From Bacillota bacterium (lineage in GTDB: Bacteria; Bacillota; Sulfobacillia; JAJZYS01; JAJYTV01), in the NCBI GenBank assembly GCA_021786135.1, contig JAJYNV010000274.1, positions 1 through 16,017 on the forward strand: 16,017 nt of DNA. Direction: 5' to 3'. Made by a program: the position numbers and the translations under genes. Below, in pieces: positions 1 to 6,540 of this stretch (its first letter is position 1; every line of letters starts with the position of its first letter). Below the pieces are notes generated by a model. The model was not told the origin of the DNA. It saw nothing but the letters and a program-made list of their open reading frames with translations, and searched no databases.

Positions 1-1
1 A

Positions 2-652
2 CCGAACGTCGGCGACGTCAACATCACGACATCACCCGGTTCGCGCGTCACCTGGCACTGGTCGGTTGCCGGGGCGCACCAGGGAGCCATGCGTTCTGAC
101 CTCTCCGGCGGCGTGCTGACGCTGACGTTCGCACCACCGGCGCCGGTGCAGTGGAACCTCGGCTCCATGCCGGACGTCCTGAACGTGAACCTGCCGCCTG
201 ACCAGACCGTCCAGCTCAGTGTCGCCACGGGCGGTGCTACCATATCGGGCACCTACCGTGCCGTCACGGCCAATGTAAACACGGGCCCGCTCACCATTCG
301 CGATTTTCGCGGCCGCCTCTCAGGCGACGTCGTGACAGGGCCGCTGAACGCCCAAGCCATCGAGGCCGAAGGTCCCCTCCGGCTCGAGGTCGGCACCGGC
401 CCGCTCAACTTCTCCGGTGACCCCGGCCTCGACTCCTCGTTCTCCGTGGGCACAGGCCCGCTCAATCTCGCACTCTCCCCGCGCGGCTCGCTCGCCGTCG
501 AGGCTGCGGCACATCTCGGCCCCATGAACTCGGGCTTTCCGACTTTGAGCGGCGGCACGAACGGGGTCTTCTCGGGCACCATCGGTCAGGGTCCATCAGG
601 CACCTTGACCGTCGAGGACGGCACAGGACCCGTAAGCATCACGCCACAATAG
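2..652 (+). CDS. DUF4097-like adhesin/beta-repeat protein, 3' part (5' end outside window)
   Basis: The frame is open from base 2 to the TAG at 650-652 (216 codons), with no stop before the first internal ATG at base 89, so the gene very probably starts upstream of the window. The visible part is rich in Gly, Thr, Ser and hydrophobic residues, with no membrane segment. It repeats a turn motif of the type (G/T/V)-T-G-P-L-N at least eight times at spacings of 9-24 residues: NTGPL, VTGPL, AEGPL, GTGPL twice, HLGPM, GQGPS and GTGPV. Such strands with regular turns are typical of DUF4097/DUF2807-like putative adhesins, which are thought to form beta-solenoids; the assignment rests on this pattern only. 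The function of such proteins is unknown. A membrane-protein gene follows after 15 nt, so the two are probably cotranscribed. The missing N-terminus may hold a signal peptide or membrane anchor. Confidence 0.75.
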   Translation, partial: PNVGDVNITTSPGSRVTWHWSVAGAHQGAMRSDLSGGVLTLTFAPPAPVQWNLGSMPDVLNVNLPPDQTVQLSVATGGATISGTYRAVTANVNTGPLTIRDFRGRLSGDVVTGPLNAQAIEAEGPLRLEVGTGPLNFSGDPGLDSSFSVGTGPLNLALSPRGSLAVEAAAHLGPMNSGFPTLSGGTNGVFSGTIGQGPSGTLTVEDGTGPVSITPQ

Positions 653-667
653 GAAGGGAGAAGGCGA

Positions 668-1258
668 ATGAACACCTTTCCTTCAAATCTCGTCAGCGCC
701 GTGCTCGTGTGGGCTCTGGTCCCTCTCGTGCTGTTCGTCTCGATCGCTGCGATCATCATCGCCGTCCTCTACTTCCGCCACAGAGAACGCATGGCATATC
801 TGAGCGGCACGCATCCCGTCGAGCCGCCGCCCGTAGGCGCCTATCCGTACGTTCCGCCACCCTACGCCAACCCCCCCGTCGCGCCACCGCACCCTCTCGC
901 GACGTCCTTGAACACCGTCGGTATCGGTCTCGGCATCACGCTCGGCATGCTGCCCATCGGCTTCGGGCCCTGGCTGATCGTGGGCCTCATTCCCCTGTTT
1001 GTCGGGCTCGTGCGCCTGGGGCTCCTGCAGTTCGAACCGCCCCAGCCTCCGGTATCTGCGAGCGACAGGCAGCGCTGGCTGCGTCGCGGACTCTGGACCG
1101 GGGGCATCGGCCTCGCGCTGGTGCTTGCATTCCTCACCCTCGGCCTCGGGCCGTGGCTCTTGCCAGGAACAATCACGCTGGGCTACGGAGCGGGCCAACT
1201 GGCGGTCTACGCCCTCGAGCCGCACCTGCGCGGCAAGGCACCCCCGACAGGTCTTTAG
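668..1258 (+). CDS. small integral membrane protein with proline-rich linker, function unknown
   Basis: This encodes 196 residues from an ATG preceded by a purine-rich ribosome site (GGAAGGGAG, then AAGG). Residues about 10-36 form one membrane segment, followed by the basic stretch RHRER and the sequence MAYLSG. That arrangement resembles small membrane proteins of the DUF6249 type, but I do not claim the family. Residues about 48-78 are a Pro/Tyr-rich linker. Two or more hydrophobic hairpins follow, at about 80-118 and 138-182, each containing a similar block (LGITLGMLPIGFGPWL and LVLAFLTLGLGPWLLPG), which suggests an internal duplication. The start lies 15 nt after the DUF4097-like gene, so the two probably form one transcript, possibly an envelope-stress or surface module. 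Function unknown. Confidence 0.8.
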   Translation: MNTFPSNLVSAVLVWALVPLVLFVSIAAIIIAVLYFRHRERMAYLSGTHPVEPPPVGAYPYVPPPYANPPVAPPHPLATSLNTVGIGLGITLGMLPIGFGPWLIVGLIPLFVGLVRLGLLQFEPPQPPVSASDRQRWLRRGLWTGGIGLALVLAFLTLGLGPWLLPGTITLGYGAGQLAVYALEPHLRGKAPPTGL

Positions 1259-1270
1259 GCCGGCACGGCG

Positions 1271-1297
1271 AAGGCAGACTGCGGATCAGTCTGCCTT
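1271..1297 (+). terminator. perfect 11-bp inverted repeat, terminator-like hairpin without U-tract
   Basis: AAGGCAGACTG at 1271-1281 pairs perfectly with CAGTCTGCCTT at 1287-1297 around a 5-nt loop. It lies 13 nt after the stop of the membrane-protein gene and 21 nt before the MFS start. No T-run follows, so it could be a weak or factor-assisted terminator, an mRNA 3' stabiliser, or an attenuator in the MFS leader. Confidence 0.55.
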
Positions 1298-1318
1298 CAG
1301 CGTTCATGGTGGTAATGG

Positions 1319-2566
1319 ATGATGCAGGAATCAACCGATCCCGGCGGCAGCAGCCGCCCCGTGAGCGGCTGGCAGGCCCTCGGCCTCTGCCCGCGCCCTG
1401 TGGTCTACTTCCTTTACGGCACCTTTGCCTCCAACGTCGGACAGGGCTTTTTTCGTCTGGTTCTGCCCTGGCTCGTCTACAACCTCAACGGCACGCCCGA
1501 AGCACTTGGCACGCTCGCGGCCATCCAGTTCCTGCCTGGTCTGCTGCTGCCCTGGCTAGGCGCGCTGGTGGACCGCAGCGATGCAAGAAGAGTGATAGCG
1601 GGCACCAGCCTATTGCAGATCGCGGTCACCGTGTTCACGTTGCTCCTGTTCCTCGTCGGCCACCTGAGCCTCTGGCTGATCTACATGTCTGCCATGCTCG
1701 CGACGGGCCTCGGGATGGTCGCCTACAACGCGCAGAACGTTCTCGTAAGGCGCGCGACGCCGGAACGAGCCAGGGTGTCGGTCAACGCGCTGTCCGCGAT
1801 CGTGTTCACGGTGGCATGGTACGTGTCGCCAGGGCTGGCGGGGCCGACGATCAGCCATCTCGGCATCGCTTGGGCACTCGGCATCAACGCGGCGGCCTAC
1901 GTGTTCGTCCTCGTCCCCTCACTCTTTCTGCCCCGAACCGCACCAGGTCCGTCCGAAGAGCGCGGCCTCAACGTGTTGCGTCCCGCGTGGGCTGCCCTGC
2001 GGCAGGCCCCCAGCGTCCTGCACATCACGCTCGTGTTCGCCTTCTGGAACTTCACCTGGGGCGGCGTGTACGCGCTTGAAGTCTACTTCTTCCGCAGCAG
2101 CCTCCATTGGAGTGCCTCCGAGGTCGGCCTGGTCGGGATGGCGGCCGGACTTTTCCCCGTCGCCCTCGGCATCATCGGACCGTATCTCGCGGAGCACATG
2201 CGCATCGACCATCTGCTGATCGCCACGCTCGGACTCTCAGGACTCGGCATGGCCGTCCTGGGCTTCGTCCGAAACCCAGCAGCCGCGGTTGCCGCCGTCG
2301 GTCTGCTGGACGGCGCCGTAGCTCCGGTGTCGATCATCATGGCCACCCTATCGCAGCGACAGATCAAGAGCGCCGTCTACGGTCGGGTCAGCGCGATGCA
2401 GTCTCTCCTGGTCAACCTGCCGCTGCCCGCCGGCGGGGCTCTCGCGGGCGTGCTGGCGCAGAGCTTCGGCATCCCGGCGACCTTCTCGCTTCTAGGTCTA
2501 CTCACGCTACTGAGCGGCGCACCAGTGCTGCGCTCGGGGCTGCGGCGGCTGCACCTCGGCAGCTGA
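1319..2566 (+). CDS. MFS transporter, probable drug/metabolite exporter (MFS_3/DHA3-like)
   Basis: This encodes 415 residues, the usual length for a 12-helix major facilitator. About twelve hydrophobic segments alternate with short loops. After TM2 a motif-A-like loop, GALVDRSDARR (residues 81-91), matches the conserved cytoplasmic Gly-x-x-x-Asp-Arg-x-x-x-Arg-Arg signature of the superfamily. Opening helices of the type FASNVGQGFFRLVLPWLVYN, followed by a gating loop, resemble the MFS_3/DHA3 group (macrolide or siderophore exporters); this narrower call is tentative and the substrate cannot be read. The start is one of two tandem ATGs (1319, 1322) with only a weak GGTGG upstream. The gene sits alone: a hairpin precedes it and a convergent lipoprotein gene follows, separated by a terminator. 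An N-terminal tail of about 20 polar residues precedes TM1. Confidence 0.85.
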   Translation: MMQESTDPGGSSRPVSGWQALGLCPRPVVYFLYGTFASNVGQGFFRLVLPWLVYNLNGTPEALGTLAAIQFLPGLLLPWLGALVDRSDARRVIAGTSLLQIAVTVFTLLLFLVGHLSLWLIYMSAMLATGLGMVAYNAQNVLVRRATPERARVSVNALSAIVFTVAWYVSPGLAGPTISHLGIAWALGINAAAYVFVLVPSLFLPRTAPGPSEERGLNVLRPAWAALRQAPSVLHITLVFAFWNFTWGGVYALEVYFFRSSLHWSASEVGLVGMAAGLFPVALGIIGPYLAEHMRIDHLLIATLGLSGLGMAVLGFVRNPAAAVAAVGLLDGAVAPVSIIMATLSQRQIKSAVYGRVSAMQSLLVNLPLPAGGALAGVLAQSFGIPATFSLLGLLTLLSGAPVLRSGLRRLHLGS

Positions 2567-2591
2567 CTGCTCCGCGAAGGCGCGAAAAAAG

Positions 2592-2619
2592 GAGCGGGAC
2601 GACGCTCGCCGTCCCGCTC
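2592..2619 (-). terminator. Rho-independent terminator of the cupredoxin gene
   Basis: GAGCGGGACG (2592-2601) pairs perfectly with CGTCCCGCTC (2610-2619) around an 8-nt loop. The six A residues at 2585-2590 become a U-tract on the minus strand, giving a textbook intrinsic terminator 18 nt after the lipoprotein stop. On the plus strand the stem has no U-run, so it would stop MFS transcripts less efficiently, though it may serve both convergent genes. Confidence 0.88.
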
Positions 2620-2636
2620 GTATCTCTACGATTGCT

Positions 2637-3290
2637 CTACTGGATCTGGAGGGTTCCCATCATCCAGCCTGGTGTGACCATCGGGCCGCCCCAGCCGTCC
2701 GAGCCGGTGCCGCAGGGCTGGTAGCACTGCCAGCTGTAGGTGCCTGCCTTGGCCGGCGTCTTGAAGGTCACGACCGTCACCGACGGAACGACGGTGCTGC
2801 CCTGGTCGGTCGCCGCCGGAAGCGCGATGTTGAGGCCGAGGCCCGTGACCGTGAACGTGTGGGCGATGACGCCGCTCGCCTTGAACGAGCTCTCCTGCGT
2901 TCCGTTGACCGTCTCGGTGTTTCCGACGGTACCGGAAACCTTGGCGTAGGTCGCCGGGACCGTGCCGCCGCCGTCATCGTAGTTCTTGATCGTCAAGGTG
3001 ACGGTGGCGTTCGCCGGCAGGGTCACGGTCGCCGGCATCGGGTTCTTGCCATCCTCAGAGAAGAACGGCCAGTCGGGGTGTTGGGAGTTGCCACCATTGA
3101 CGACTTCCCAGTTGTACGACACGGTCTGCGGAGCTGGAGTCGACGTGGACGACGTCGACGAGCTTGCGGGCTTGTTGGCTGCGGAGGCGTTGCCGGCGGC
3201 CTGCTGCTGTCCGCAGCCGGCGATCAGGAGACCTGCAACCCCGACGACCGCCGCAATCCCTGCGAGCCGTCCACCCTTCAACTGCATCAT
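2637..3290 (-). CDS. cupredoxin-domain lipoprotein (probable copper/electron-transfer protein)
   Basis: This encodes 217 residues from the ATG at 3290. The N-terminus is a lipoprotein signal: positively charged start, hydrophobic core, and lipobox LIAGC with Cys26, predicting export and lipid anchoring on the outer face of the membrane. Residues 30-57 are an Ala/Ser/Thr/Gln/Pro linker. The rest is a beta-rich cupredoxin-like domain: a first His in AHTFTV (His144), then near the C-terminus SWQCYQPCG (Cys189, Cys193), followed by PMVTPGWMMG (Met204, Met210, Met211). The Cys-x3-Cys pair recalls CuA sites of COX2 or nitrous oxide reductase, but the His expected four residues after the second Cys is Ser197. 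The frame can be extended to a GTG at 3311, but the ribosome site lies inside that extension, so I prefer the internal ATG pair. It may shuttle electrons or bind copper; no partner oxidase is in view. Confidence 0.82.
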   Translation of the reverse strand: MMQLKGGRLAGIAAVVGVAGLLIAGCGQQQAAGNASAANKPASSSTSSTSTPAPQTVSYNWEVVNGGNSQHPDWPFFSEDGKNPMPATVTLPANATVTLTIKNYDDGGGTVPATYAKVSGTVGNTETVNGTQESSFKASGVIAHTFTVTGLGLNIALPAATDQGSTVVPSVTVVTFKTPAKAGTYSWQCYQPCGTGSDGWGGPMVTPGWMMGTLQIQ

Positions 3291-3300
3291 ATCGGTTCTG

Positions 3301-3309
3301 CTCCCCCTC
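3301..3309 (-). promoter_or_regulatory. ribosome binding site fixing the cupredoxin start
   Basis: The minus strand reads GAGGGGGAG here, 10 nt before the ATG at 3290 and 13 nt before a second ATG at 3287. It overlaps the alternative GTG at 3311, which therefore lacks its own site and is less likely to be used. Confidence 0.7.
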
Positions 3310-3502
3310 ACAAGATTTCCTCGACGGACTCATTGTCGCAGGCCCAGATCATTTACTAGATGGGCAAAGGCACCGAAACTCGATAGTCTGTCCGGCAGAC
3401 TTCGTCTGACCCATGCTGACCGCGTTGGGTCCATTTGTCCCCGCCGTGTACGACCGTTCGGCGTCGCTTCTCAACGACCAACGTCTCACTACTCGAACGA
3501 CC

Positions 3503-3531
3503 GGGCCGACCGGTTTGTGCCGGTCGGGCCC
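3503..3531 (-). terminator. GC-rich hairpin downstream of the 3544 stop
   Basis: CCGACCGG (3506-3513) pairs with CCGGTCGG (3520-3527) around a 6-nt loop. The stem extends by GGG/CCC past a single bulged G. On the minus strand it lies about 12 nt beyond the stop of the unassigned frame at 3544-3963, where a terminator would be expected, but no U-tract follows. The placement is the main reason to suspect minus-strand transcription in this gap. Confidence 0.4.
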
Positions 3532-3628
3532 CCCATGATTGCATCAGTTGGCCGAGACCGTCGCGTCAGCGGTCACGAATCTGTCAGCCGCCATCGTTCC
3601 GACTCTAGCCGGAGCGCCCGTCAGCCTC

Positions 3629-3648
3629 CGTGGCGGCGCGCCGCCACG
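3629..3648. repeat. perfect 20-bp GC-only-core palindrome
   Basis: The half-site CGTGGCGGCG is followed directly by its exact reverse complement, with no spacer. The centre contains GGCGCGCC. It could be a dimeric-regulator site or a cruciform/hairpin element. By chance alone a perfect 20-bp palindrome is uncommon in a 16-kb window, even at this base composition. Confidence 0.7.
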
Positions 3649-4195
3649 TGTCACTGCATCTCCCTCACACTGAAACGGGAAAGTGACCTCGGCCGCGCCC
3701 AGCGCCGACATCACGGCCAGAATGGGCACCTTGTGATCGAAGATGGCAGCGTAGCCGCGCGCAGCCTGCGCGGCGTGGGCCAACGTGCATTCCGGCCGTT
3801 GCGCGCGCCTCTGCCGGTCGCGTGGAAACCTTGCCGGACCGCGCCGAAACCGTTGCGCAGCCGGCCGCGGCGAATAGTGTGCAACATCCGCTGACGCCAA
3901 GGCTTTCGACCATCCAGCCCCGACGATCATGTGCACGTCGAAATGTCCTTGCACCAGTGGCACCTATCCGTGGGCCGCATGGGCCTCGACTGTGGCCGTC
4001 TGCTACAGGCCCCCACGGTCGTGGCCAGAAGTGCCCCGCCACAATCGGCAGCGCACCGCTCCGCGAAACAGTCATCACGAGCCCCTGCTCCCGAAATCGA
4101 CGTTCGCCGACCGGGCCCATGCGTTTTTCAGCAAGCGACCCGTATATTGGCGAGTGGCCCCTTCTTCCGGAACACATACGGCGCATTATCAAAGG

Positions 4196-4219
4196 GTCCG
4201 TTTGCCTGCTGCGACGGAC
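4196..4219 (-). terminator. weak terminator candidate after the acyl-CoA synthetase gene
   Basis: GTCCGT (4196-4201) pairs with ACGGAC (4214-4219) around a 12-nt loop. On the minus strand it is followed by CCTTTGAT and lies 24 nt past the synthetase stop. The stem is short and the U-run is poor. Confidence 0.3.
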
Positions 4220-4243
4220 ACATGGTCGGTATCGTTTGCCTGC
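4199..4243. repeat. 11-bp direct repeat pair, 34-bp period
   Basis: CGTTTGCCTGC occurs at 4199-4209 and again at 4233-4243, immediately downstream of the acyl-CoA synthetase stop on its strand. Both copies are exact. The role is unknown; it could reflect slippage or a pair of protein-binding sites. Confidence 0.6.
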
Positions 4244-6226
4244 CTACAGCGCACCCGGGTGAGGCCCTCCCGCGGCTGCCAGCGCCTCCAGCGCCGCGGG
4301 ATTCTCAAGAGCGCTCTGATCGCCCAGTGGCTGCCCCAGATAGGCCTGCCTCGCCAACCGCCGGAGGATCTTGCCATTCCGCGTATGCGGCAGTTCCGCC
4401 ACAAAAACGATGGTGCCCGGCTTGAGCGACTTGCCGAGCACGGAGGCCACCTGCTCCTTGAGTGCCTGCGCCATCTCTTCTCCCCGAAGCGCCCCTTCGC
4501 GCAGAACGCAGAAGCAGGCAATCGTCTCGCCCTTGACCGGGTCCGGCAGTCCAATGGCCGCAGCTTCCTTGACGTCGGGATGTGCCACGAGCGCGGACTC
4601 GACTTCGGCCGGTCCGACCCGCTTGCCCGCAACCTTGATGGTATCGTCCGATCTGCCCAGAATGTACCAGAATCCGTCATCGTCGACGTAAGCCCAGTCG
4701 CCGTGGTACCAGACGCCGGGTATCCGGCCGTAGTAGGTTTCGAGATAGCGAGCGTCGTCTTGCCAGAATCCCCGCGTCATGCCTGGCCACACCGAGCGCA
4801 GCACAAGCTCGCCCACTTCACCGCGCACGCTGCGGCCATCAGGGTCGACGACGTCAGCCGAGATGCCCGGGATCGGACCACGGAAGGAACAGGGCTTGAT
4901 CGGCTCCGTCGGAAAGCATCCGACGATGCCGCCCGAGATCTCCGTACCGCCCGAGTAGTTGATGATCGGCAGCCTGCTGCCGCCCACCACTTCGAAGAAC
5001 CAGCGCCAGGGATCCGGATTCCACGGCTCACCGGACGACCCGAGCACCCTGAGCGTCGGCATCGGCCAGCGCCGCACCGGCTCCGCTCCATGTGGCATCA
5101 GGCTGCGCACAGCCGTGGGCGAAATGCCGAAGTGGGTCACGCCATGCTTTGCAATGATTTGCCAGAGCCTGTCTGGCCCAGGGTAGTCCGGCGTGCCCTC
5201 GAACAGCATGACTCCGGCGCCCAGGAGCGGGGCACCGTAGATGGCCCAGGGGCCCATCATCCAGCCCATGTCGGTATACCAGAAGAGGAGGTCGCCTGGT
5301 CGCACATCGAAGGCGTGACCCAGGTCCTGCGCCGCTTTGACGGGAAAGCCGCAGTGCGCGTGGACTGCTCCCTTCGGGCGGCCCGTCGTGCCTGACGTGT
5401 AGATGATCATCAATGTGGTCTCGGGGTCCAGGAGTGGCGTCGGCATGCCACCTCTGCCCATCCGGGCGATCTCGGCCCAGTCGACGTCCACGCCCTCCTG
5501 CCACGCCACATCACGGCCAAGACGGCGCACCACGGCCACATGTTGCACGCTCGGCGAGAGGCGCCTAGCCTCGTCGGCCGTCTCCTTCATGGCGACGGTC
5601 TTGCCGCGACGCCAGAACCCGTCCGCCGTCACCAGCAGCTTGGCACCGGCGTCCCGCAGGCGTGTCGCTACAGCCTCGGCCCCGTAGCCGGAGAACGTCG
5701 GCACGAGGATGGCCCCGATCTTCGCCGCGGCGTAGGCGATGATCATGGTCTCCGGCAGCATCGGCAGATAGACGCCGATCGCGTCTCCCTGCTCAATCCC
5801 GAGCTGTCTGAGCCCACTTGCGATCTCATCGACCTCGACGCGCAGTTCGGCAAAGCTCAGGCGGCGCACAGCGCCGTCTTCACCCTCCCATGCGAGAGCG
5901 GTCACCTGGCTCAGTTCGCCGGACGCATGCACATCGATGCCGGCATGGGCGACGTTGAAGCGGCCGCCGCGAAACCAGAGTGGAAACTCGGGCCCGCGCG
6001 AGAGATCCAACACTTGGCTGTAGGGCGTCTGAAAAGCGATATCGAGACTTTTCACGCTGGCATCCCAGAACCAGGCCGGGTCCTGAGCCGCGCGTGCCGA
6101 TAGCTCCGCTACGTCGCGCAGCCCCTCTTGAGCCAGGAAGCGGCCGAGCACAGATTCCTTCCGCCGGGCCTCGTCGGGTCGCCACGCGATCTCCAAGTGG
6201 GCAAACGACTGCGCGTCATCCCTCAT
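4244..6226 (-). CDS. AMP-forming acyl-CoA synthetase of the acetyl-CoA synthetase-like group
   Basis: This 660-residue enzyme probably activates a short- or medium-chain carboxylic acid to acyl-AMP and then acyl-CoA in the cytoplasm. An Acs-type N-terminal region (about 50-100) is followed by the AMP-binding core. Residues 276-286 form the P-loop YTSGTTGRPKG, 426-429 are GGTE, and YHGD ends at Asp510. GRSDDTIKVAGKRV (524-537) opens the C-terminal domain, and TRNGK supplies the catalytic Lys619. Where true acetyl-CoA synthetases carry a Trp-Trp-Gln block limiting the acyl pocket, this protein has NYSGGTE, so a substrate larger than acetate is plausible. The frame stays open upstream to 6403, but the ATG at 6226 has a GGGAGG site 7 nt away and family homology begins after it. 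It overlaps the MazG-like gene by 11 nt and is last in the mutY operon. Confidence 0.9.
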   Translation of the reverse strand: MRDDAQSFAHLEIAWRPDEARRKESVLGRFLAQEGLRDVAELSARAAQDPAWFWDASVKSLDIAFQTPYSQVLDLSRGPEFPLWFRGGRFNVAHAGIDVHASGELSQVTALAWEGEDGAVRRLSFAELRVEVDEIASGLRQLGIEQGDAIGVYLPMLPETMIIAYAAAKIGAILVPTFSGYGAEAVATRLRDAGAKLLVTADGFWRRGKTVAMKETADEARRLSPSVQHVAVVRRLGRDVAWQEGVDVDWAEIARMGRGGMPTPLLDPETTLMIIYTSGTTGRPKGAVHAHCGFPVKAAQDLGHAFDVRPGDLLFWYTDMGWMMGPWAIYGAPLLGAGVMLFEGTPDYPGPDRLWQIIAKHGVTHFGISPTAVRSLMPHGAEPVRRWPMPTLRVLGSSGEPWNPDPWRWFFEVVGGSRLPIINYSGGTEISGGIVGCFPTEPIKPCSFRGPIPGISADVVDPDGRSVRGEVGELVLRSVWPGMTRGFWQDDARYLETYYGRIPGVWYHGDWAYVDDDGFWYILGRSDDTIKVAGKRVGPAEVESALVAHPDVKEAAAIGLPDPVKGETIACFCVLREGALRGEEMAQALKEQVASVLGKSLKPGTIVFVAELPHTRNGKILRRLARQAYLGQPLGDQSALENPAALEALAAAGGPHPGAL

Positions 6227-6536
6227 GCCGGATCCTCCCGTCCTGCATGCTCTCGCCGCGCTGCTCCTGTTTGCGCAGGACATCCTGCACGGCGGCATCG
6301 AGACTGGTACCAAGCTGGTAGGCAAGCAAAGCGAGCACGAAGAGCGCATCGCCGATTTCGCCCGCGGCCGGCTCCGCTCCCGCAGCCAGGCTCTTGCGTC
6401 CACCCTGCGCGTTGACGTGGCGAGCGATCTCGCCCACCTCTTCCGTCAGACGCACCAGATTCTCCTGCACCGTCCAGAGCCCGCCATTGTGCTCTGCCCA
6501 GGTGACGGCCCAATGCCCGAACGCATCGACCTCCAA
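6216..6536 (-). CDS. MazG-like nucleotide pyrophosphohydrolase
   Basis: This encodes 106 residues. The metal-binding signature of all-alpha NTP pyrophosphohydrolases is visible: EEVGE at 32-36, then EIGD at 60-63 in a helix continuing LFVLALLAYQLG. Single-domain members hydrolyse (d)NTPs to NMP and PPi and often clean damaged or non-canonical nucleotides from the pool. The start is a TTG at 6536, four bases after the mutY stop; I see no better in-frame start, and the N-terminus (HWAVTWAEHNGGLWTVQENLVRLTEEVGE) fits the family. The 3' end overlaps the acyl-CoA synthetase gene by 11 nt. Coupling to mutY suggests a shared role in countering oxidised nucleotides, an inference from position only. 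Alternative: a dUTPase- or phosphoribosyl-ATP-pyrophosphohydrolase-like member of the same fold. Confidence 0.85.
   Translation of the reverse strand: MEVDAFGHWAVTWAEHNGGLWTVQENLVRLTEEVGEIARHVNAQGGRKSLAAGAEPAAGEIGDALFVLALLAYQLGTSLDAAVQDVLRKQEQRGESMQDGRIRHEG
6234..6239 (-). promoter_or_regulatory. ribosome binding site fixing the acyl-CoA synthetase start
   Basis: The minus strand reads GGGAGG, 7 nt before the ATG at 6226, inside the 3' end of the MazG-like gene. It decides against the in-frame extension to 6403. Confidence 0.75.
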
Positions 6537-6540
6537 AATC

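Larger units (their letters stand above)
3291..4243. other. gene-poor stretch of about 950 bp; possible decayed or orphan coding DNA
   Basis: No frame here gives a recognisable protein. The most protein-like is minus 3544-3963 (139 codons, GTG start), whose middle part around GYAAIFDHKVPILAVMSAL has plausible composition. Its first half is Arg-rich and looks like a shadow, and I recognise no family. Within it, a GTG at about 3651 behind a good GAGGGAG site could start a 36-residue peptide ending at 3544. Another frame, minus 3665-4192, overlaps it and is Cys/Arg-rich, not convincing. Structural elements are a hairpin just past the 3544 stop, a 20-bp palindrome at 3629-3648, a repeat at 4199-4243, and the 5' leader of the cupredoxin gene near 3291-3400. 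The stretch could be a broken gene, an orphan small gene or untranslated RNA. Confidence 0.5.

Noticed and set aside
709..2079. 456-codon open frame on the plus strand overlapping the membrane and MFS genes
   Set aside because: Extremely Arg/Pro-rich translation typical of a high-GC shadow; the two overlapped frames encode clear membrane proteins.
3385..3401. 6-bp inverted repeat AGTCTG/CAGACT upstream of the cupredoxin gene
   Set aside because: Too short to distinguish from chance, although it could be an operator half-site pair.
3929..5395. 488-codon plus-strand frame through the gap and into the synthetase gene
   Set aside because: It is antisense to a fully recognised acyl-CoA synthetase and has no domain of its own.
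6227..6403. 59-codon N-terminal extension of the acyl-CoA synthetase
   Set aside because: It overlaps the MazG-like coding region, is Arg/Ser/Cys-rich and unlike the family, and the ribosome site sits at the internal ATG.
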